Positions 33,825-47,200 of a DNA stretch of 64,000 nucleotides are shown one piece after another. Origin of the DNA: Arsenophonus sp052171275. Lineage in GTDB: Bacteria > Pseudomonadota > Gammaproteobacteria > Enterobacterales > Enterobacteriaceae. The notes below the pieces were generated by a model. It saw nothing but the letters and a program-made list of their open reading frames with translations, did not search any database and was not told where the DNA came from. The stretch is taken from the NCBI GenBank assembly GCA_052171275.1, contig CM125795.1, positions 1,956,311 to 2,020,310 of the forward strand, read 5' to 3'. The number at the start of each line of letters is the position of its first letter. Positions within the stretch are counted from its first letter, which is position 1. Position numbers and translations under genes: made by a program.

Positions 33825-34141
33825 ATATTGATAATAGATACATATCTAACACTAATTAATTAAACATTCATTTTCACCTTAAGATATTTTCATATATTTA
33901 TCTTTAAAATAATTAATATAATTAAAATTATAATATTATTTATTAGAAGTAATAAAAATAAATTTATTTTAATGACTTAATTTATTTTTAATACAAACTA
34001 AAATTCTAAAGATATTATATCTTTAAATCTTTATTTTTAATTAAAATATTATTAAATAATACCGGTTAATTTAATTATTTATTTACAATAATTATTAATT
34101 TATATTAAACAGTTAAATAAATGATAAAGATACTTTTGTTA

Positions 34142-34223
34142 TGCCGAAGATCGGACTTGAACCGACATACTATAAAGTGATTGATTTTGAGTCAACTGCG
34201 TCTACCAATTTCGCCACTTCGGC
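34142..34223 (-). tRNA. leuX: tRNA-Leu(CAA), CCA not encoded
   Basis: Class II tRNA on the minus strand: acceptor stem GCCGAAG/CTTCGGC, anticodon stem GTTGA/TCAAT with loop CTCAAAA (anticodon CAA, reads UUG), extended variable region of about 13 bases with a weak ACT/AGT stem, and T arm GTCGG-TTCAAGT-CCGAT. The body resembles E. coli leuX. The variable arm is shorter and weaker than usual. The discriminator A is followed by TAAC, not CCA. It stands alone, with 8.8 kb and 18 kb of non-coding DNA on its two sides. Confidence 0.95.
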
Positions 34224-36754
34224 ATTAAGTAAAAAATATAAAAATAAGTAATATAATAATTATATTTTAAATAAAAACAATTTTTATTATTTATTAAATA
34301 TAATAAAATAATCATTTATATTTTTGAGTATTTTTTTATTTTAGTAATATAAATTCATTTTTATAATATTTTAATAATTTATTTAATATCTTTCTAAAAA
34401 GAAACTAAATAATTTTATTATTTATTATATTATTATAGATTTTTATTCACATTTAAAAGTTTATATTTTAAAATATATTTAATAATATTAAATTATATAA
34501 TTTGTTAGTTTTTATATTTAATTTTATTTAATTATAATAATTTTAATTATTGAATTAAGCAATTGTTTTTAATTATTATTTTATTAATAAAATAATAATT
34601 AATATTTATTGTATCTATTTAATAATATCGATTATAATGTAAATTATTAATAATTTATATATTTTAGTTAAATTAAAATAGTATATAGATAGATTATACA
34701 AAATTATCGATTTAGTAGATTAAAAATATTTTATTATTAACATAATATTAATTTATAAAACTTATTATTAATATAAATTATTAAATTAATAATTAAAGTT
34801 AAAATATTTAATTATTATTAATGATAATAACACAAATATGTTTATTTACATAATTATTTTTTATTTCAATAAAAAATAATTGACTAATAAAAATATTGAA
34901 TTAATGCTATCGAAAACTTTTTAAATAAAAAATAAATATATTATTTAAGGAATTAAACTAATAATTAATATATAACTTAATATATAAATTACTTTAAAAT
35001 TTAAATTAATTACTGTTTATAATTAAAATTACTATATCATCTATTATGAATTGATTTTTTATATAATTATTAATTTATCGCGTAATACAAGACTAAATAA
35101 ATGATAATAATAACTAATTTATTGATATAATATTATTTTATTAAATTAAGTATTTTTAATTAATATCATAATTACTATTTAATCTATTGTTATTAAATAA
35201 AAAATTTTTTTGTTTAAAAATAAAGATATTTACTAATATACCTAATTATTAAAATTAAAAAATAATAATATATATAAATCTTTATCTTTATAAAATATTT
35301 ATAAGATAAGAATTATCTTTAAATATTTTTATTTAAAAATAATATGATAATCTATTAAAATTAAAATTAACAAACTGTATTTATAGTAAAATACTATATT
35401 TCTAAATCTAATGTAAATTCATCAATATTATTTTTTATAAAAATAGCAAAAATATCTATTAATGCTTAACTATAAATTTTATTTTTATGATAAAATAAAA
35501 TTTTATAATGTATTATATATAACTTTTTTAAAATAGTTTTTATTAAATTAAATTTATAATAATTATAAAATATCAAATTTATCATAATGAAAGTAATTAA
35601 TATTATTCTTGTTGTTTATATTATAGAAAAATCTATTTGTTTTTTGAATTTAAAGATTTATTATATATATATTTATTACTGTAATTTTTTATTTTTTATA
35701 AAATAATTATATTTTATTTAATTATTATGATCTAGTAATTTAAATAATAAATTATTATTAAATTAAAATGTATAATTAAGCAAAAATATTTTTTAAAATA
35801 AATATAAAAAAGATAATTTTTTTATTGTTATCATATTTTTTAATTATTTAAATAATTTTTATAATATCTTATAAACTAATATCAAAAAAATAATATTTGA
35901 AATATCATTATGAATAATATTTTTATAAAAAATAAATAAATTATTTTAACAAATTAATATGTTATTTCTTGAATTAAGAATACTTCTAAATATAGATAGA
36001 TAATTATTTATCAGAAATATCATTTTCTCTCTATTTAATATGGTTTTGTTCTTGTAATAGAAAAATTTAAGTTGATCTATATTATAATTAATATAATATA
36101 TAAATTATTTATTATATGTTCAATAAGTAGTTATTCATAAATTAATATTAAATTATTTAATTGTTATTAAAGATTAAGTTTTATTTATATTTATTTAGTT
36201 AAAAAATTATCTTTCAATTTTTAAAAAAATTAAATATTAATTAATATTTAATTAAATTTGTTATTAAACAAATGTAATAGTTAATAAATAAGTTATTATG
36301 ATTAATTATTATGAATTAAATATAATTTAATACTATCTTTAAAAGATGTTTTTGATTTTATTTAATATTTTTAATTATATAAAAATTAAAAATGTTTTTT
36401 AAAATTAAATTTAATTTAAATAAATGAACTAAAAATAATATCAATTTTATTGAAAAATTTATTTTAATTATTTAATATTTTTATTACAAATATAGATTTG
36501 TATTTATTTTATATTATTTATTATATATTTTCTTAAAATATAAAATTAAACAATATCATTATTATTATATATCAAAATATATTATATTATGTTAATCTTA
36601 TTAAGATCTTCAATATTTTTATAATTATTTAATTTTAAAACTTAAATATAAAATGATATTTTAAGATAATTTATATATTAGAAATATAAAATTTTAATAT
36701 ATTCATCTATAAAATAGTATTTATTTATTTTTTATGAAAATATTATATATTTAG

Positions 36755-36794
36755 ATTATCTAATATATTAAATTAATTTAATATATTAGATAAT
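36755..36794. repeat. 40-bp perfect palindrome
   Basis: Two 20-base halves, exact reverse complements without loop, in non-coding DNA. Confidence 0.85.
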
Positions 36795-37513
36795 ATTTTT
36801 AATTTAAAAAAAGTGTTTAAATTAAAAATAAATATTATTAAATGAAATATTCTAATATAATAATTTTATTTAAATAGAAGTTTAATTTTTTATTAATATT
36901 AATAATATTAATAAAAAATTTTTAAATTCAATAAAAAATAGTAATAATTCAAATAAATAATAATTATTTATATTTTTTTAATATGAATTAAAACTATTCC
37001 TTTTATTATTTATATTTAAAATTAATTAAGTTAATATTTTTAAAAATTTTATAACTTTTTTAAAAAAAATAATTATATTAATATACATGTTATATTATTT
37101 ATTTTATAATAAATTAAATAAAATAATAATTAATTTAAGATTATAAATAAATTTCTATAAATTTAATTTTATTATTTAGTTGATATTAATTAATTCATTA
37201 TTAATATCATTCAATGTTTTAATTTTAAAAGTAATTTTTTACTGAAAGATCTTTGTATTATTTTAATAGCATATAATTAAAATTTGTTAATATATATAAA
37301 ATAAAATAATATAATAAAATATTTTTAATGAATTATTGCTTTATTTGTTAAAAATACATAATATTTGAAATATTATCATACTTATTTTCTTTTATTAAAT
37401 AATATTTATAGATATTAATTAATAAAATAATTAATATAATAATAAAATATTACCTTTATTTATAATAAATGTTTATTAGTTTCTAATATTATCATTTCTA
37501 TGATAAAAGATAA

Positions 37514-37550
37514 TAAATAAATAATATAATCTCATTATATTATTTATTTA
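37514..37550. repeat. 17-bp hairpin with loop CTC
   Basis: Arms 37514-37530 and 37534-37550 are exact complements. No gene is near. Confidence 0.8.
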
Positions 37551-40500
37551 AAGTTAATATTAAACCATTTTAATATAATTAAATAATTAACGTTTAATTA
37601 ATTTCTAAAATATATTTATTATATAATAATAATGATTTATGATAAAATATATAAAATAAAATTAATCGTAAAATATGAAAATAAATTAATTTATCTACTT
37701 ATTTCAAATATTAAGATGAATTAAATATTCAATATTATAACCAATAATTTATTCAAATTATAAAAAAATAAAATTTTTTAGATTTTAAAATAGTTTAAAA
37801 TTTTTTTTATTTTAATCTTTTTTCAATTTCAATTTATATATATCCATATATATTTATTTTTTTTGTAATTTTATACGAAAAATTTTTTCAAAATTCATCT
37901 ACTAAGTATTTAAGATAACGACTATATATATTTTAGTAAAAATATTGATAAATATATTAAAAAAAATTTTTAAAAAATTCTTTTTTTTGCAAAAAAAAGA
38001 TATTAATAATTTAAGAAAAATAGAAATTTCAATATATTGTTTTCTATTAAATATCCATATAAATTAGTTAGTATAAAAATATATATTATTATAATTTTTT
38101 TTAATAATACATTTATATTATAAAATAAATATTAAACATTTATATCTTTAATTTATATCATTTAAAATGATTAATATTTGATCTTTAATAAAGATAGTAA
38201 AATTTGATTTATCACGCTTTATTTTAATCTTAGTGATTATTTAATATTATTCTTATCTTATAAATATTTTTTATATTAAAAGTTGATTAATTAAATATAA
38301 ATATCTTTGATAGTAAAAAATCTATTATTAATATATTTTTTGTTTTTTATATTAAGAAAATTCTTATATTACTATATGAAATAGTGTTATTTTTACTTAT
38401 TAATAAAAATAATTTTTCAATTTATGATTATAAGTAAATATATTTTATATATAAAAGTTTTATTATAATATTATTAAATTATTTTTATTTACATTAATAT
38501 TTTTAAGAAAAAATTGAATTTTAATTCTGATAAAAAATTATACTTATATGAAATAAATATTAATATATATGAGATATTTAAATTATTTTATAATGAATAA
38601 TATTTCATATATATTTTGAAATTAAAATATTTTATTATTCTCAATATTAATAAATTAAAAAATTTATATATTCTCATTCTAAATATTGAATTTTTATAAT
38701 AATTAAATAATAACAATTATATTAGTTAAAGGCTGATAAATTGATATAAATTATCAATAAGTTTCATATATTAATTTAAATAATTATCTTATATATTCAT
38801 AATTTATATTTTTATTATTATTTATTTTTTAATAATTATTATTATATAAATGGATAAAATTGAAATTTTATAACTAATTATTAATATTGGAAACATAAAT
38901 ATATTTATATTATTTTATTTCATAATTATTTATTTTTATAAAAATAAAATTAAATTTTAAAAAATTTTCTCATGAAGGAAATAGTAAATAATTTGTTTAT
39001 ATTATTATAAAGTTTTTTTTGAATATTTTAAAGTTTTAAAAAATAAATAAATCAAATAAATAGTTATGAGTATTATTTAATCAAAGCAATTAAATAATAA
39101 TTTAATATTACATTAAAATTTATATTATATAAGTTAGATAAACACTTAAATATTAAAATCTTTAATTAATAAAATATATAGATCTTATTATCGAACAAAT
39201 GATTATATATTAATATAGGATAATATTATTATTTTAAATAATATTTATGATAAAATATACATAAAATATAATTTATTTATCATTTATTAGAATATTTTTT
39301 AAAAATAAAAAATATTTTTTAATTTGTTTTTAGTTTAAAAAAATAAATTTATTAATATTAAAATTAATATTTATTTAATTTTAATAATTTAAAAAAAATT
39401 AAACGAAAATTTAGTTTAAAAATTAATAGATAGAATAATTAATCAATTTTTATATAAACAACATAAAGTTAAAATATAAAAAATCTAAAATAAATTATAT
39501 TTATTTTAGAAGCTAAATAACTTAAATCAATTAATTATAAAGTTATTATTGCGATAAGTTGATTGCATTAAAAGATTAAAATACTATATAATAAAATTAT
39601 TGATTAAATAGTATTACTTTATATAATACTATAATTATTATTATTTTTTCATAAATCCTAAATCTATATAAATGTAAGAATAATTAGATTCTATTAAATA
39701 ATTTATTAGAAAATAAAATAAATATTATTTATCTTTAAATTATATATTTAATATAAAATAAAAATATATTTTAGTTATTAACTATATAGAACTATATTCT
39801 CTATTAACAGTATAAAATATTTAGTAATAAATTAATAAAATGATAATAAAATTTAAATTAATGTTATACTTATTAATATCAAGTTACTTGATTATAAGAA
39901 TTATTATAAGAATAAATAGTAATTTTAATATAAAAAACATAATTATTGTTTAGATAAAAATCTAAAAGAAATCAATAATAGTATTATATCATATTTAATG
40001 AATGACATTGAAATATTTGTAAATTGAATAATTTTTAATTAATTAATAATATATTAATTATTTTTATATATCTATTTTGTACTTATTTATTAATTATATG
40101 ATAATGAGAATTATAAAATAATATATTATAAAAGAAATAAAAATTTTAAATAAAGTATAAACTTAATATATATTTATACTAATTTATTAAAAATATTAAA
40201 ATATAAATTTATATATTTAAATTAAAATAAGATAATATTAATTATTTTGATTAAATATATTATAAATAATACTATCATTTGTAAATATAATTATTAACTT
40301 ATTTGTTTTATTTTTATTTGAATTGTTTATTTTAACTCATTTTATGTTTATAAAATAAATATTAAATAAGTTAAAATACTTTATTTTTTATTTATTTTAT
40401 TTTTTAAAATTTACTATAGATAAAAGATAGCATTAACTAATTTGTTAGGTTATTATATTAATTAATTTTAAATAATATTTATTATTTTCTAAATAAAAAT

Positions 40501-41749
40501 TTGAATTTTATACTATAAATATTTTTCTTTAAAAAATAATTTTGATTTTATCAAGATATAGTAATTAAATTTTAATTAATATAATATTAATTAAAAATAT
40601 TTTTGATTCTGTTTATTTTTCAATCTTTTATTTAAATAAATATATATTATAAAAATCATATTTATATCATATAATATATTATATTTATATTTTACTATTA
40701 TTATTTATATATATTCTTAAGATCAACTATATTATAATTACTTTTTATTCACTTATTTATACAGACGACTAATAATGTATACTAGATAGTTGATTATATA
40801 TTAAAAATAGAAATATTTATAAAATAATTGATATTAAAATAATATTAATAATTATCTTAAAAAAATAATAAGTCAAAATTAATAATATTAGTATTGATGT
40901 ACTAAATATTGATAATTATAATTATATATCTATACTATATTCATTTTTATTATATATAATATTAAATATAATAAATTATTTATTATAAAATTGATCAGCT
41001 ACTTCTATTATATTTTATATAACTATAAATTTATATATATGTTATAAATAAAATTAAATATTCTTTTATATAAAATACTTAATAAATAAACAATTATGAT
41101 TTTTATATAAATGTGTTAATAATTATTTACAATATAAGTGATAATTAATAATAATAAATAATTACTTTTATATTTACATATAGTGTTTTTAATGACAAAA
41201 ATAAAATCAAGATTAAATAGTTTATTTGATAATTTATATATAATATTATAAAAATATAATTTTTATATAATCAAAAGTTATAAAATATTATAAATAATTA
41301 TTTAATCTATTTTTAATAAAATGATTTATTATATTATTTATTTTTAATATGATATTAATATATTAGATAATTATTTTTAGTTAAAAATTTATTTATTAAT
41401 TATATATGCAAGTAAAATATTAAGTAATTAGAAAAATAAAAATATCTAACATTTAATTTTTGTTTAGATTATATGAAGTTTTATATAAAAACAATTTTTT
41501 TTTATTTCTTAATATTATTGTCTAATAATAATTATATTAATAATAAAATATATTTCTAATATATCATAATTATTTTAAAATAGTTTAATATTCAAATTAT
41601 ATTAATTTCAATAAATAGAGATGTAATAAAATGATTAGTTGCAATTAATTTATTTTTATAAATATAGTAATTTTTATATTAACATATTATAAATATATAT
41701 ATATTTTTATTTTATTATATAAATAATAATCAAAGTTATTATCGATAAC

Positions 41750-41807
41750 TATAACTGTATACTTATCATACTTCTCATGTGAGAAGTATGATAAATATAC
41801 AGTTATA
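41750..41807. repeat. 28-bp hairpin with one mismatch
   Basis: Arms 41750-41777 and 41780-41807 match at 27 of 28 positions around a 2-base loop, with the comparatively GC-rich centre CTTCTCATGTGAGAAG. It is the longest hairpin stem I found and the least AT-rich one in the desert. No gene lies within 7 kb. Confidence 0.88.
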
Positions 41808-42260
41808 TTATTAATATTCTATTGTATAGTTGATATACAATATTACCGAATCAAATTTATTTAATATTTTTATTAAAAATAAAAATTAATAATAAATGTT
41901 AAAACAAAATAAAATAAAACACTATTAATTAATTATATTATTATTAGTAACAAAAATATCCTAATTAATCTTTATCTATTATTGATAATAGATAAAAAAA
42001 TACTTATAAAAAATTAAATTAATTTTTTATAAAAATAAAAAATAAAATATAATAAATTATTATAATAATAATATTAATAACTAATTATAACTATGTCATA
42101 ACTATAAAATAATTTATCATTAAATATCTTAAAAAATATCAATAATCTTCTTTATTAATAAAGACATCAAAATAAAAAATTTTACCAGATATAAAATAAT
42201 TATAAAAAATATCTTTAAATATAATTTAAATTCTAATTTTTAATTATTAAAATATAAAAT

Positions 42261-42302
42261 ATTTTTACTAAACAATTATTATAATAATTGTTTAGTAAAA
42301 AT
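42261..42302. repeat. 42-bp perfect palindrome
   Basis: Two 21-base halves, exact reverse complements without loop. A second palindrome of 32 bp follows at 42341-42372. Confidence 0.85.
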
Positions 42303-43569
42303 TAATTAAATTTATAGCAAAAAAATTTAAAAAATATTTATATATATTCTTTTATATATAAAAGAATATATAATATTTAAAAAAATTTATAAAACTAAGA
42401 TTTTATCTTATTTATCATAAATTTTTATTTATATTATAAATATATATTATATATTTATATTTATATTTATAATTATAATAAGTATTATAAAATATAATTT
42501 TATTATTTTAAATAAAAATAATAAAATTTAAATTAATATTATTTTTATTTTTAATATTATAATAAAAAATTAATAATTTAGAAAATATTATTAGTTAATT
42601 AATTTAATTTAATAGTAAAAATTAAATCTAACTATACCTTATAAATATAATATAATATTAATAATTGATATTTAATTTTTAAAAAAAAAGATTTATAATA
42701 TGATTTCACTATATTTTTATAGTAAAAAAAATTTATTTAGCTAGAAGATAATACAAATTACCATTAATTATATATAAAATGATAAATAATTCACTTATAA
42801 ATTATAAGTGAATTTTAAATATATTATTAATTAATATATTTAAAATTAATAACTAATATATCTCTTTTATTATTATTTAATAAATATTAATTTTTTATCA
42901 AAAATATATTTATTTTTATTTATTAAAATAATATAGCAAAAAAAATAATCATTTAACTAAAATAAATATAATCACTAAATTATATATATTATTATATAGA
43001 TTATGTTTAATATTTTAATAAAAAAACTAAATTAATAAGATATTTTATTTTAATATAAAGTTAATAACAATTTATAGATTTAAATTATTTAAAGTATATT
43101 TATTTAAATTAATAAAATATAAATTAAACTAAATATTAATCTTTTATATATAAAAAACTATATAACTAATTAATCAACTTTTTATAAATTTTTAAAATAA
43201 ATATTTAGTAATTGATTTATTATATCTTTTTATATTTAACATAATAAATTTATCTTTATTAATTAATATTAAATTAATATAATAATATATCATAACAATA
43301 AATTAAATACAATTTATCCTAATTGTAAATTAGATAAAATAATTATGTAAATTATTTATTGATTCATATCTATAAATAAAATATTTTTAAAAAAGTAATT
43401 TGATTATTTCTAATTAGAAATTTTTATTAATTAATTAATTAAAGATAGTATCTTATATAAATTTTTATAAATAATTATAATATTAACAAAATACTTAAAA
43501 AACGCTTATAATAATTATAAAATAAAACAAAATAATTTATTTTATAAAAATTTGTTTATAGATATAAAA

Positions 43570-43603
43570 CATAATTTATAATTAATATTAATTATAAATT
43601 ATG
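43570..43603. repeat. 34-bp perfect palindrome
   Basis: Two 17-base halves, exact reverse complements, no loop, non-coding surroundings. Confidence 0.82.
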
Positions 43604-44227
43604 CTATTAAAATAATTCGATAAATTTTCTAAACTTATCGAATTAGTTATAGAGAAATTTTCTATTTTTATGATATAGAATATGAATATCAAGGATATTT
43701 TAAATATATATATGAATATTAATTATATTAAAATTTAAAATAAATAAATATATTTTATATACGATAACTTATTTTTTAATATCAGAAAACTATAACTATT
43801 TTTTATAGAACAAATAGTTATTTTATATAAATTTATTATTTACTATAGTTACTTTAATAATTTTAATTAGTTTCTCATTATATCGACTAGCTTTAGTTAT
43901 AAAAGAAATATGTTAAATTTCTAGATAATATTTAGATTATATCATTATATTTTAATATAATTAATAAATTTAAATTTATAAAATCTAGTAAAATATTATT
44001 TTAATAAGAAATTAAATATTAATTATTATTTTGAAATGTTACTTTCTATTTATGAAAATAATAATAAAATAAGAATATAATAATTATAAAATAATTTAAG
44101 ATTCAATATTTTAAAATATAAAATTAATAACGCGATTACTATACTAGTATTTAATAAATATAAATAATAAATTGATAATCATGTTTAATATATACTTATA
44201 TATATAAAATATATATTAATATATTTA

Positions 44228-44270
44228 AGAATAATTACTTATCTATTATAAATAGATAAGTAATTATTCT
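44228..44270. repeat. 20-bp hairpin with 3-base loop
   Basis: Arms 44228-44247 and 44251-44270 are exact complements around ATA. It belongs to the cluster of palindromes at 41.7-45.7 kb. Confidence 0.85.
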
Positions 44271-47200
44271 TTATAGAAAGAATTATTTTTTAACTAAATA
44301 TAAATTTATTTAGTAATGAATTTTAGAATATTAATGCATTTAAAGTGATAATTAATATTAAAAAATTTAATTTCTTTTAAAATACGATAAAAATCGTATT
44401 TGGATATATATTTTAAAATTAAAAAATTTTTAAATTATAAAAAACCAATAATTATAATTCATCTTAATATTTATATTATTTTATTATTAATTTATCAATG
44501 AAATAAAAATTTCAATAATATAATTTATATAATCTTTATATTATAAAATTTATTACTATTAATAGTAATAAATAATTAAATATTAAAAGGCATTATTATT
44601 TTTTAAAAATAGAAATAAATAAAGTTATAATTAACTAATGTTTTCTATTAAGAAGTATTTTAATATTTATTAAACTTATTATTAAAATTTTTTACAATAT
44701 TAATTTATATTATATTAAAGATAAGAAAATATATAAAAATATACTTAATTATTTTAAAATTCTTAATAAGATTTTTATAAAAAATAAAAAGCAAAATAAA
44801 TATTTCTTTAATAAGATTTATTATTTAATATAAAAATATTTTTATAATTAATTATAATATTAATTCAGTAGATGAAAGAATCAATAATCAAAGAAATTAA
44901 AATTAAGTAATACTCAATAATTTTATATTATAAAATTTAAATATTTTCTACCTATTAATTATTTGTTAATTAATTTCTCATTCAATAATAAGAAAAAACT
45001 TTATAAAAATTATTTTAACAAATTAAATTGAATTTTAATAATTTTTAAAAAAGATAAACCATTTATTGTTAATTATAATAATAGATTATTTAAATATTTT
45101 ATAAGTCATTATTTGATAATGAAATAATATTTTATAAATTGATAATTTATTTTTATGTAAAATATTAAAATCAATATTTTTATTAATATTTTACATAATG
45201 ATATGATTAATATAGATTTTATTTACTCTAAATATAGAGTAAATAAAAATATTTTAACTAATATACTACTTATTTAATGATTATCAATAAATTAATATAA
45301 TTAATAAAAATAAATAATTTATTATTATCAACTAATTAATGATTAAATAATTCTATCAATATTTTAAAATAATTATAAATTATATTTCAACTTAAAAAAC
45401 GCACTAAATTAACTATAAAAAGATATTTATCAAATTATTTAAATTTAAAATAAATAAATTATGGCAAAATGTTAAAATTAATAAAAATAATTTCTTCTAA
45501 TAAAATTTATTTTATTATTTTAGAAATACAATTATAATGTTAAAAAGTTTAAGATTTTATAAAAAAGAATAGTTAATTTTATAATGATAAAATTTTTATA
45601 TCAAAACGCTTAATATTTTGTAATTAGAAAAATTATATATCATCATTATTATGATAATTTTTAATTTTAGATTATTTTCTCTCTTAAATACTATACTAAC
45701 ATAGTATTTAAGAATAAAATATAAATAAAATAATATTTTATAAATAATTTAGTTATTTTATATATAAATAATAATTTAAGTCTTTATTTCATATCTATAA
45801 TTTAGATATTTAAATTATTATTAACAAAAAAATTCTTAATTTAATTTGAATATAATTAAAATTTAATATATTATTATATAATAAATTATAAAGATCTAAA
45901 AAAAATTAATAATATTAGTTAAATTTATAATATAAAATAGATTTATAAAACTTATAATAAATTATTGTTTATTATAAAAAATAACATTGATATATAAAAT
46001 ATATGATTTATGGTTTTTTAATAGTTTTATATAAAATAATTCTATTTAATTAACTTTAGTATTAATTTATTTTTAAAAATTAGTAATATCATAAACTATT
46101 AAAATAAATAAAGATAGATAATTATAATATTAATAAAAACGTAATTATTATATATTTTAAGAATTAATATAATATAAATCATATTAATTTAATTAAATTA
46201 ATATGATTTAAAGAATAATATTTAAAAATATTTTTAAAAAATAATTATAATAGAAATGATATTAAATTAATTTTAAAAAATATAAAATATAATAAAATAG
46301 TTAGTTTACATTTTATAAAATATTTTTTAAGACAATATGTTTTGTATAGCTATATATTATTATTAACTTTAATTAATTGTTTTCAAATGTTTATAATTTA
46401 AAATATTTTTAAATATTATAACAATCATAATAATACTTATTAATAAGCATTGATCTTAATAATAAATAAATATACTAATATAGTAGATAATTATTTGATA
46501 TAATAAATAAATAAATTTAATATTAATTATTTTAATTAAAATTATAAAAATTAATTAATATTAAAATAATTTTTAAATAAAATAAATAAAATAATGACAA
46601 TAGTTAATATTTTATTAAAAAATATATTTTTAATAGTACAATATTACTTATATATTATTCTTAATGTTAAATAACATTACTTATATTCAAAATAAAGCAA
46701 AAGAAACTTTATAATATATAAATTAAAATTCTTTTATAATTATAATAAATTTTATCAAAAAATAAATTTATAAATATATAATATTTTAATTTTTTAAAAA
46801 TAAAATAAAAATATATTTTTATATATAAGATAATTTAACATAATTTAAATTAAATTTATTTAAATGAATTATTTTATTTTTTTTTTAAAAAAAAGATTAT
46901 TTATTAAAAATAAACTCATTATTTTTTTGTTATTAGCATTTTATTATTTTAATAAAATAAAATTGATGAATTGATATTTTACTATTTATATATTCATATG
47001 TTTTATTATTAAAATATTTTATATTGTAAACTATTTTTAGTTTATTTCTTAAAATTTAAATTTCATTAATTTAAATATGTAATTATTATAATAAATTCTA
47101 ATATATAATAATTATATTATTATATATTAATTGTAATAAATATCACCAAATATATCTATTTTAATAGATAAATGATATAAAATTAAGTAATAGAATTATA

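Larger units (their letters stand above)
25325..34141. other. 8.8-kb gene desert between groEL and tRNA-Leu
   Basis: No coding frame or RNA gene is recognisable. Composition is nearly pure A and T. It contains several long perfect palindromes or hairpins: 28092-28121 (30 bp), 30931-30978 (48 bp), 32986-33043 (25-bp arms), 33298-33325 (28 bp) and 33789-33824 (36 bp). No long repeated gene-like segment was found by eye. Confidence 0.6.
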
